Shown here: in pieces, positions 1 to 5,723 of the stretch
How positions within the stretch are numbered: position 1 is the first letter of the stretch
Layout: every line of letters begins with the position of its first letter
DNA from: RCC1774 sp050330855
GTDB taxonomy: Bacteria; Cyanobacteriota; Cyanobacteriia; Thermosynechococcales; Thermosynechococcaceae
Assembly (NCBI GenBank): GCA_050330855.1
Contig: JBHJNL010000148.1
Span: 1 to 15,848 of the forward strand
Length of the DNA: 15,848 bases
Reading direction: 5' to 3'
The notes under the pieces: generated by a model
What the model was told of the DNA's origin: nothing
Databases searched by the model: none
Seen by the model: the letters and a program-made list of their open reading frames with translations, nothing else
Made by a program: the position numbers and the translations under genes

Positions 1-222
1 TCTTTCTTTGACGACACTGACACGCTCGGTCGCTACCACTGCGATAAACGCAGTGGGGAGATAATTCGCTTAAAGGACTACGTTATTGTCAGAGCGGTCT
101 ATGCAATTGTCACCGCATAGTTTGAGCTGAATTGGGGCTTTAGCGATGCGAAAGAGAAGGAATGGCATTCCTTTTGCGCCCAGGTCACAGACTGGGAAAT
201 GGACCACTACATCAATATCTAG
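1..222 (+). pseudogene. 3' end of an unidentified gene with an in-frame TAG (partial at left edge)
   Basis: Frame 1 is open from the window edge to a TAG at 118-120 (39 residues, ending VRAVYAIVTA). It then continues without another stop for 33 codons (FELNWGFSDAKEKEW to DHYINI) to a TAG at 220-222. The residue composition on both sides of the first TAG looks protein-like. The second TAG overlaps the stop of the convergent hydrolase gene, a common arrangement for real convergent neighbours. Two readings are possible. The gene may end at 120 and the rest be chance, or the original protein ended at 222 and an amber mutation now interrupts it. I recognise no family, and the 5' part lies outside the window. 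Confidence 0.4.
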
Positions 223-1223
223 TTGCTCAGTAACTGATCCACCGCTTGTTTAATAAACGATTCGTCTTCAGGGTTTTGGTAGGGATTGCCAGCTCGATGC
301 CCCCAAATAGATGGAATAGGTAGATAAAGGCTATCCGGGATTCGCTCTGCCTCTGCCTGACAATCTGCGGGCGGGAAGTACAGATCTGTCGTTGCAGGCA
401 TCACGAGGGTTTTGGCCGTAATAGAGGAGATCGCCTGCTCATAATCCCCTTGATAGAGCGGGTTATCGGCGACATCGCAGTGTAGCCAGGTGTCGATCAT
501 TGCCAAAAGATTATGGGGATCGCGTCTTCTATAGCCTGCTTCCCAACTCCGCAGCAGATAATCATCTAAAGAGTCATACCCCCACTGCAAATAAGGCTTG
601 GCTCGATAATAGGCTGGGGATGCCGCCCAACTGGCATAGATTTGAGTAAAGGTATGAAATCCTCGCTCTGGAACACCCTCAAACCGTTCACCATTCCAGG
701 CGGGGTCATTGGTGAGAGCCGCCCGTAAACTATACAGAAAAATACGGTTGTGGTCAGTGGTTTTAGCCGTTCCACAAATAGCGGCAATCCGCTGCACCCG
801 CTCAGGATAAAGTGCACCCCAGTGATAGCCCTGCTGCGCGCCCATCGACCAGCCGTAGATTAGCGCTAGCTGCTCAACCCCTAACTGGTTTAAGAGTTCA
901 GACTGGGCGCGCACATTGTCATAATGCGTGAAATAAAAGGTCTTTTTTTGGGCTGCTTCACAGTTGCTCGGCGACGTGGAAAGCCCATTGCCAAACATAT
1001 TGGGCATGATCACGAACCAGTCCATTGGGTCTAAAATCCCATCTGGACGCACGAGCCAGTCCACGTCGGTATGCTGCGCTCCATAGGAGGTCGGATACAG
1101 AATCGCGTTGGATCGCTCAGCGTTTAACTCTCCGTAGGTTTGATAAACAAGCTTAACCTCTGGGAGAACGACTCCACACTGCAGCGGAAAGTCCCGAAGC
1201 GAAAAGTGCTGTGCAGAACCTAT
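219..1223 (-). CDS. alpha/beta hydrolase, homoserine O-acetyltransferase-like; start codon unresolved
   Basis: An alpha/beta-hydrolase fold protein of the MetX-like group. The nucleophile elbow reads GWSMGA (Ser73 counting from the GTG at 1064). The acid is probably Asp227 in ATTDLYFPP and the base His256 in WGHRAGN, so the triad is complete. The substrate cannot be read from sequence; many members of this group are not homoserine acetyltransferases. The first usual start is GTG at 1062-1064, but coding sequence clearly continues upstream of it: LPEVKLVYQTYGELNAE and ILYPTSYGAQHTD match the usual N-terminal strands of the family. No ATG, GTG or TTG exists in frame between 1065 and the upstream stop at 1239-1241. 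The only options there are ATA at 1221-1223, used here as a nominal limit, or CTG at 1182-1184. That upstream stop is the stop of the desaturase, so translational coupling or a lost start are both possible. Confidence 0.7.
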   Translation of the reverse strand: MGSAQHFSLRDFPLQCGVVLPEVKLVYQTYGELNAERSNAILYPTSYGAQHTDVDWLVRPDGILDPMDWFVIMPNMFGNGLSTSPSNCEAAQKKTFYFTHYDNVRAQSELLNQLGVEQLALIYGWSMGAQQGYHWGALYPERVQRIAAICGTAKTTDHNRIFLYSLRAALTNDPAWNGERFEGVPERGFHTFTQIYASWAASPAYYRAKPYLQWGYDSLDDYLLRSWEAGYRRRDPHNLLAMIDTWLHCDVADNPLYQGDYEQAISSITAKTLVMPATTDLYFPPADCQAEAERIPDSLYLPIPSIWGHRAGNPYQNPEDESFIKQAVDQLLSN

Positions 1224-1238
1224 TAGCGATGACCCACA

Positions 1239-2198
1239 TTATTCAAACGCCTTCACAATCTTCTGATTCACCCTCAAATATCCTGCATCAATATAGACAA
1301 AATGCTCTTTGAGCTGCTGGTGGGCTGTAGGCAAGGCATGAAAAGGAATAGACGGGTATGCATGATGCTCGGTATGGTACGGCATATTCCACATCAAGAA
1401 CTGCAGGGGCCACAGGGTCAATGTTGTACGGGTATTGGTGAGGGGATTATCGTCACTGCTGCAGCCGGTATGTTCTGCTAAGAGCACAAAACGCAGAAAG
1501 GGCTGGCCCACCGTTAGGGGCAAGATCCAGTAGGTGAATAGGAACCAGGGATGACCGAGGATGGTCGAGAGGAGTGAGATCGCAACATACCCCCCTAACT
1601 GGAGCCGAGTTGAACGGACCACTGCTTGATGAGAGGCTGCTGGCAAAAAGAAACAGTCCTCTAACTGTCCCAATGCCACCTTGAAATGTCCGGTGACCTT
1701 GCCCCACCACCAGGGAATACCGCTCAACAACCACAGATACTGTCCCCAATTTTCAGGAATTGGATCACTCAACTCTGGGTCTTTTCCGGCGATTTTGGTA
1801 TAGCGGTGGTGCCATTTGTGGTACCGCCGGTAAAAGGTGCTGTTATAGAAAGACAGTAATCCGGTAATCCAAGCCACTCCGTCATTGAGCCACTGGCTTT
1901 TAAAAGCAGTGCGATGCACGCATTCATGAGTAGGACAGAACATAAAGGCCAAGCTGATGCCATAGAAAAACAAGGCTGGCAGAGCTAGAGAGAGCGACGC
2001 CGTGATCCATAGATATCCACTCAAGCCCATCATTGCGAAGTGCATCATTAATCGAATGCCACCGGCGAGATCAGAGCGCTGATTCAATAAAATCAGCTCA
2101 TGGGGCACTAGAATCTGTTTTGGATTTGCTGGAGAATTTAGATTAGCTGAGGGAAGAATCATAGAGCCAACAGGCTCATCAATACGATCTGAAATCAT
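1239..2198 (-). CDS. membrane fatty acid desaturase family protein
   Basis: A 319-residue integral membrane di-iron enzyme of the FA_desaturase family, which inserts double bonds into, or hydroxylates, lipid substrates using O2. All three histidine boxes are present: HECVH (91-95), HKWHH (127-131) and HTEHH (275-279). An extra histidine sits in AEHTG (243), a position often metal-linked in the family. Hydrophobic stretches at about 48-88, 104-120, 150-165 and 203-240 fit the usual two membrane hairpins with the boxes on the cytoplasmic side. The N-terminus is polar and lacks a signal peptide. The start is the ATG at 2196-2198; no strong ribosome-binding site precedes it. The same-strand hydrolase follows immediately in the same reading frame, which suggests co-transcription. 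Regiospecificity and substrate (glycerolipid acyl chain or carotenoid-like) cannot be assigned. Confidence 0.85.
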   Translation of the reverse strand: MISDRIDEPVGSMILPSANLNSPANPKQILVPHELILLNQRSDLAGGIRLMMHFAMMGLSGYLWITASLSLALPALFFYGISLAFMFCPTHECVHRTAFKSQWLNDGVAWITGLLSFYNSTFYRRYHKWHHRYTKIAGKDPELSDPIPENWGQYLWLLSGIPWWWGKVTGHFKVALGQLEDCFFLPAASHQAVVRSTRLQLGGYVAISLLSTILGHPWFLFTYWILPLTVGQPFLRFVLLAEHTGCSSDDNPLTNTRTTLTLWPLQFLMWNMPYHTEHHAYPSIPFHALPTAHQQLKEHFVYIDAGYLRVNQKIVKAFE

Positions 2199-2467
2199 GG
2201 TGTATGGATAGGGGAGAGATAAATCAATGACCGAGCATTTATTCCACCAATGATCGACCTATCTTGCATGGTGAGACGATTTCGAGGGGCGATCGCTTTT
2301 GCTATTCGTTGAGTACGAAAAAATAGTCCATCTGGTAATATTGCCCTGTTCTTGCCTACCTTTGAGTCATTCTCCGCAGATAAGGTCTGATCCGCTTCGC
2401 ATTTCCTGATACTTTTGCGCTCACTGGGCTGTGGTAGCATCCCGGCATTGTGGTATAGAGACTTTCT

Positions 2468-3301
2468 ATGGTGCGGGAACAGGTCGGTTCAATCGCTTCC
2501 CTGTGGCGTTATCCAGTCAAGTCGATGTTGGGGGAGGCGCTAGAGTCTTCAGAGGTGACAGCTCACGGATTACTGGGCGATCGCGCCTATGCCCTCCGAG
2601 ATGTGCAGACGGGTAGAATTGCCAGCGCCAAGAATCCTAAAAAGTGGGCAAAGTTACTGGATTTTCAAGCTGCTCTTGAAGCAACACCACAGGCCCATGA
2701 GTCTGTTCCAGCGGTCAAGGTTATACTGCCTGACGGGAATTCGATTACCAGCGAAGCATCAGATGCCAGTACCGTTCTTTCAAAGCTACTGGGTCAAGAG
2801 GTGCAGCTTCTTTCTTCTGTTCCAGAGACTTCCACCTTAGACCAGTATTGGCCTGCGGTTGAAGGGACAGCCCACCAAGACACCGTAACAGAACTGCTGA
2901 TGCCACCGGGAACATTTTTTGATTCCTGTTCAATTCACGCGATTACGACGGCAACCCTGGCTCGACTGCAGGAGCTTTACCCAGAAGGGCAGTTTGAGCC
3001 GAAGCGATTTCGTCCGAATTTTGTGATTGAGCCAACTTCTGCTGAAGTCACGTTTTTAGAAGATGCCTGGGTTGGAGGAACGTTGGCGATCGGCGATCAG
3101 GTCCGTCTGAGTATCGATACAGAATGTCCTCGCTGTGTGGTGACGACCCTAGCCCAAGCAGGATTACCAGAAGACCTGAATATTCTGCGTACCACCGCTA
3201 AACATAACAAAGTGATTGCAGGTATTCGTATGTCTGTGCTGCAAGGAGGAATAATTCGCTGCAATGATTTGATTTGGCTTGAAAAAGAGACTGATCTCTA
3301 A
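2468..3301 (+). CDS. MOSC domain-containing protein (MOSC N-terminal beta barrel plus MOSC)
   Basis: A 277-residue protein with the two-part architecture of mARC/YcbX-like proteins. An N-terminal beta-barrel domain comes first (residues 5-115, SLWRYPVKSM and GLLGDRAYAL), then the MOSC domain (about 130-273). RFRPN (180-184) and the Cys pair in TECPRC (Cys220 and Cys223) are the family hallmarks; the conserved cysteine ligates or carries sulfur for molybdenum cofactor in this family. There is no C-terminal 2Fe-2S ferredoxin domain, so any electron donor would be a separate protein. The likely role is a Moco-dependent reductase of N-hydroxylated compounds or a sulfur carrier, by family only. 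The stop TAA (3299-3301) overlaps the stop of the convergent linker gene. The upstream 269 bp hold one HIP1 site at 2289-2296 and no convincing promoter. Confidence 0.85.
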   Translation: MVREQVGSIASLWRYPVKSMLGEALESSEVTAHGLLGDRAYALRDVQTGRIASAKNPKKWAKLLDFQAALEATPQAHESVPAVKVILPDGNSITSEASDASTVLSKLLGQEVQLLSSVPETSTLDQYWPAVEGTAHQDTVTELLMPPGTFFDSCSIHAITTATLARLQELYPEGQFEPKRFRPNFVIEPTSAEVTFLEDAWVGGTLAIGDQVRLSIDTECPRCVVTTLAQAGLPEDLNILRTTAKHNKVIAGIRMSVLQGGIIRCNDLIWLEKETDL

Positions 3302-4152
3302 ATATGCCTGACAACAAAGTTTAAAACTGTATCGAGAAAATCAAGCAGAGGATCTAGAAAGTCTAGAGACTCCATAGAATCTAGAAAATCAAGCAGCGAA
3401 TCTAGAGCAGCGGCCATCGGGCTATCCGAGAAGGGCGGGTCTAGCACCAACCACAAAGCCGCCGCGATAAACGTCAAAGCGGCAAGGAATAGTAAACGCT
3501 TTTCTTCAGGCCCCATATCAAAGTGAAACTTTTGGCCGCTGAGTTCCTTCTCTTTGTAAAGGGTATAGCGGCTTGGTTTCGGTAGCTTATCGCGATAGTC
3601 AGTTCCATAACGTGCGGTATGGGCAAAGGTTAATGCACCCTTAGAGCGTTGCGATAAAATTCGACGTCTCTGGTAAGGGACGATATCGTCGCCAAAGCAG
3701 TTCATATATTCTTCACTATCCAGCAACTCAGCAACGAAGCCCCGCAGACCTTTGGTGGCGACAACAATGGACCAAGCCAGTGTCTCCCGCTCGTTATAGA
3801 TAGGGCGGCCTAGGAGCCGTTGAATACAGAGTTCAACAAATCGGTAGTTGTTGTTGACCTCATAATTGAGTCGACGAAAGGTATCAGAGGTGGCTAAGCC
3901 TTGGATAAACGCTTTAACGGTGATTTGTCCGATTCTCAGTTGTGATTCTAGAAAAGGTTCTCGGCAGAATTTTAAGTTCTGCTGCTCATGATAGATCTGC
4001 CGATAGGCCGCTTCGATCAACTGGTCCATTTCACTTGCTGAGAGGATGTACTGAGTTGAATAGACGCTTGACTGTTCATCGCCAGGAAGCTCAAAGCTTG
4101 CAACTCGGGTGTTCTGAGAGGCAGGAGTGTACTTCAGCAAAGGTAGTGACAT
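3298..4152 (-). CDS. cpcL: phycobilisome rod linker of CpcL (CpcG2) type with membrane helix and repeated tail
   Basis: A 284-residue linker. Residues 1-20 (SLPLLKYTPASQNTRV) match the start of CpcG rod-core linkers. The phycobilisome linker domain spans about 20-170 (IYHEQQ, AFIQGLATSDTFRR, CIQRLLGRPIYNERE, ELLDSEEYMNCFGDDIVPYQRRR). Unlike core-attaching CpcG1, it ends with a hydrophobic helix (about 219-237, LLFLAALTFIAAALWLVL). That helix is the mark of CpcL, which holds phycocyanin rods at the thylakoid membrane and feeds photosystem I in species where this has been studied. After the helix lies an extra tail of about 45 residues made of LDFLD-type repeats (249-276), beyond what I know for the family; Synechocystis CpcG2 is nearer 250 residues. 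The gene stands alone, with no phycocyanin genes beside it. Its stop overlaps the MOSC stop. Confidence 0.85.
   Translation of the reverse strand: MSLPLLKYTPASQNTRVASFELPGDEQSSVYSTQYILSASEMDQLIEAAYRQIYHEQQNLKFCREPFLESQLRIGQITVKAFIQGLATSDTFRRLNYEVNNNYRFVELCIQRLLGRPIYNERETLAWSIVVATKGLRGFVAELLDSEEYMNCFGDDIVPYQRRRILSQRSKGALTFAHTARYGTDYRDKLPKPSRYTLYKEKELSGQKFHFDMGPEEKRLLFLAALTFIAAALWLVLDPPFSDSPMAAALDSLLDFLDSMESLDFLDPLLDFLDTVLNFVVRHI
3336..3406. repeat. imperfect 48-bp tandem repeat with four TCTAGA sites inside cpcL
   Basis: GAAAATCAAGCAG occurs at 3336-3348 and again at 3384-3396, exactly 48 bp apart, each followed by NGNATCTAGA. TCTAGA occurs at 3353, 3362, 3380 and 3401. The spacing is a multiple of three, so the linker frame is kept. 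The repeats encode the LDFLD-type units of the C-terminal tail, probably a slippage or duplication product. Confidence 0.75.
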
Positions 4153-4260
4153 ATAGCAAGCTCTTCAAGCAGATGTATGGATCATCAAACATTTTAGAGT
4201 CAATCGCAGAACACAGGTGAGTTGACGGTTGCTCAAAAGGGGGAGACAAGCGATGCTGGT

Positions 4261-4307
4261 GGCTGGGTATTGAGTCGGAATTGATCGGCTATACCCGCCT
4301 CTCAGCC
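4261..4307. other. inverted repeat upstream of the nuclease gene
   Basis: GGCTGGGTAT (4261-4270) can pair with ATACC (4291-4295) and CAGCC (4303-4307). This gives ten base pairs interrupted by a 7-nt bulge on the 3' side and closed by a 20-nt loop. It ends 29 nt before the ATG at 4337, within the likely leader of the nuclease/dam pair. It could be an RNA structure or an operator; there is no U-tract, so it is not an intrinsic terminator. The rest of the 184-bp gap holds nothing I recognise. Confidence 0.3.
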
Positions 4308-4336
4308 GTGGAGCTACGCAACAATAGTCGATTCTA

Positions 4337-4798
4337 ATGAAAATCTTCCCAAAGCTCAAGAGTGAAGATCTCAAACACGAGGTTTGCCGCATCCTTGATA
4401 TGCTTGGATTACACTATCAAACCGAGAGGTACTCAGCCCACAATAGCTCGATTATCGGCAAACGCCGACGAGTAGATGTTGCAATTCTTGATAGTGAGGG
4501 TAACGTCCTTATGCACATCGAATGTAAAAACCAGAATGTGGCAGGTACCACTGAAGATAAGCTGTTCAAAGCGGTCGAAGAAGCCAATCGAGATAAGAGG
4601 ATAGGGACTCCCTCAATCATTGTTGTAGGAGGCTTCGGTTGGAGTGAAGCCGATATGAGACACGCACTTTTGAATGGATCTGTACGTATAGAAATGCTTG
4701 AGGACTGGCTGACGCTCTACATGAACTACCAAAAACAGGTACCTAATTGCATTCAGCCTGCCGTAGGTGATCTTGCAGGTGGTCAACAAGCGCACTAA
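4337..4798 (+). CDS. small PD-(D/E)XK nuclease-like protein, probable restriction partner of Dam
   Basis: A 153-residue soluble protein. RRRVDVAILD (43-52) followed by HIECKNQ (60-66) gives Asp47 - 14 residues - Glu62-x-Lys64, the metal-binding core of PD-(D/E)XK nucleases. The basic patch before Asp47 and the Gln after the lysine suit DNA or cofactor contact. A later strand IIVVGGFGW (94-102) matches the hydrophobic core of this fold. The stop is only 3 nt before the dam ATG, so the two are almost surely co-transcribed. That makes a type II restriction enzyme the leading guess, although it is much shorter than the DpnII/MboI enzymes of GATC systems that I know. A repair or recombination nuclease is possible. 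The ATG at 4337 has no clear ribosome-binding site. Confidence 0.6.
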   Translation: MKIFPKLKSEDLKHEVCRILDMLGLHYQTERYSAHNSSIIGKRRRVDVAILDSEGNVLMHIECKNQNVAGTTEDKLFKAVEEANRDKRIGTPSIIVVGGFGWSEADMRHALLNGSVRIEMLEDWLTLYMNYQKQVPNCIQPAVGDLAGGQQAH

Positions 4799-4801
4799 AA
4801 A

Positions 4802-5647
4802 ATGGGTCAAGTCTCAAAACGGATAAAACAAGCCCAGGCTCGCCCCTTTCTAAAATGGGCAGGGGGCAAAAAACAGCTTCTGCCAGAACTTCTTCCCCGA
4901 ATTCCAAAGACATTCGATCGCTACTTTGAACCGTTCATTGGAGGGGGCGCGCTATTCTTTGCCCTTCAGCCTCAGCAGGCGATTCTTTCCGACATCAATC
5001 CAGACTTGATCAACCTCTATCAAGTCATCAAGGCTGATGTAGAATCGCTTATTCAAGATCTCAAACAGCATCGACATGAGAAGGACTATTTTTATAAGCT
5101 CCGCAGCATAGATCGCACCAAAGCCTATAAAAGCTGGAGTCCCGTCAGCAAAGCGAGTCGGCTCATCTATCTGAATAAAACCTGCTTTAACGGCCTATTT
5201 CGAGTCAACTCTAAAGGCCAATTTAATACTCCATTTGGCTCCTACAAGAATCCGACGATTGTTGATGAAGCCAACTTGAGAGCCTGCAGCGCAGCGCTGC
5301 AGACAACCCAGATTAGGCTTCGTTCCTTTGAACTGATTCTTGAAGACGCTCAAGCAGAAGACTTTGTATATTTTGACCCTCCCTATATCCCACTCAGTAA
5401 CACAGCCAGCTTTACAGGTTATAGCAAGTCCGGCTTTGACATGGATATGCAAGTCAAGCTCAGAGACGTTTGTCTTGCCTTAAACGAGCGAGGCACAAAA
5501 TTGATGGTCTCTAACTCTTCTGCACCGCTTATTTTTGAGCTTTATAAGGACTTTCAGATTGACCGGGTCGATGCAACGCGCTCGATTAATTCAAACGGCG
5601 ATCAGAGAGGAAAAATCAAGGAGGTCATCATTACTTCAAATTATTAA
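4802..5647 (+). CDS. dam: Dam-family DNA adenine-N6 methyltransferase
   Basis: A 281-residue class-alpha adenine methylase that transfers methyl from S-adenosylmethionine to adenine. The order of motifs is right for the group. Motif X is FLKWAGGKKQLL (16-27), motif I FEPFIGGGALFF (42-53), and the central block NKTCFNGLFRVNSKGQFNTPFG lies at about 125-146. The catalytic DPPY is at 192-195, and SNS (237-239) comes near the C-terminus. This pattern is that of Dam/DpnM enzymes, whose target is GATC; specificity here is inferred from that resemblance. Length is normal. It starts 3 nt after the nuclease-like gene with no obvious ribosome-binding site, which suggests translational coupling. In cyanobacteria a Dam activity would also hit the GATC centre of every HIP1 repeat. 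Confidence 0.9.
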   Translation: MGQVSKRIKQAQARPFLKWAGGKKQLLPELLPRIPKTFDRYFEPFIGGGALFFALQPQQAILSDINPDLINLYQVIKADVESLIQDLKQHRHEKDYFYKLRSIDRTKAYKSWSPVSKASRLIYLNKTCFNGLFRVNSKGQFNTPFGSYKNPTIVDEANLRACSAALQTTQIRLRSFELILEDAQAEDFVYFDPPYIPLSNTASFTGYSKSGFDMDMQVKLRDVCLALNERGTKLMVSNSSAPLIFELYKDFQIDRVDATRSINSNGDQRGKIKEVIITSNY

Positions 5648-5649
5648 TA

Positions 5650-5678
5650 GTGACGTTAGTCACCCTGCACTGTATAAA
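5650..5678 (+). promoter_or_regulatory. candidate promoter with overlapping inverted repeat, upstream of the recombinase
   Basis: GTGACG (5650-5655, 4 of 6 to the -35 consensus) and TATAAA (5673-5678, 5 of 6 to the -10) are separated by 17 nt, and TG directly precedes the -10. The inverted repeat GTGAC-GTTA-GTCAC (5650-5663) overlaps the -35, as an operator would. A start near 5685 would give a leader of about 36 nt before the ATG at 5721. No U-tract follows, so this is unlikely to be the dam terminator. Confidence 0.4.
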
Positions 5679-5704
5679 GGGGGATAGATCTACAGCAACG
5701 CAAG

Positions 5705-5723
5705 TTAATGACTGGCATTAATG
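5705..5723. repeat. TTAATG inverted and direct repeats overlapping the recombinase start codon
   Basis: TTAATG (5705-5710), ACTGG, CATTAA (5716-5721) is a perfect 6-bp inverted repeat. The second arm runs on into the 8-bp palindrome CATTAATG (5716-5723), which includes the ATG at 5721-5723. Three half-sites within 19 bp could bind a dimeric protein, for example the recombinase itself, and block its own translation or transcription. It is too short to be a typical telomere-resolution target. There is no visible Shine-Dalgarno in this stretch. Confidence 0.35.

Noticed and set aside
2199..2467. 81-codon minus-strand frame and possible small RNA in this gap
   Set aside because: The frame lacks family features or a ribosome-binding site, and no stable structure or promoter stood out.
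3942..4220. 92-codon plus-strand frame antisense to the linker gene
   Set aside because: It runs through the well-supported linker coding sequence and has no recognisable family features.
5641..5720. Short inverted repeats as a hairpin-telomere target for the resolvase-like protein
   Set aside because: Arms of 5-6 bp are far below the long palindromes used by known telomere resolvases; no long palindrome was seen anywhere in the window.
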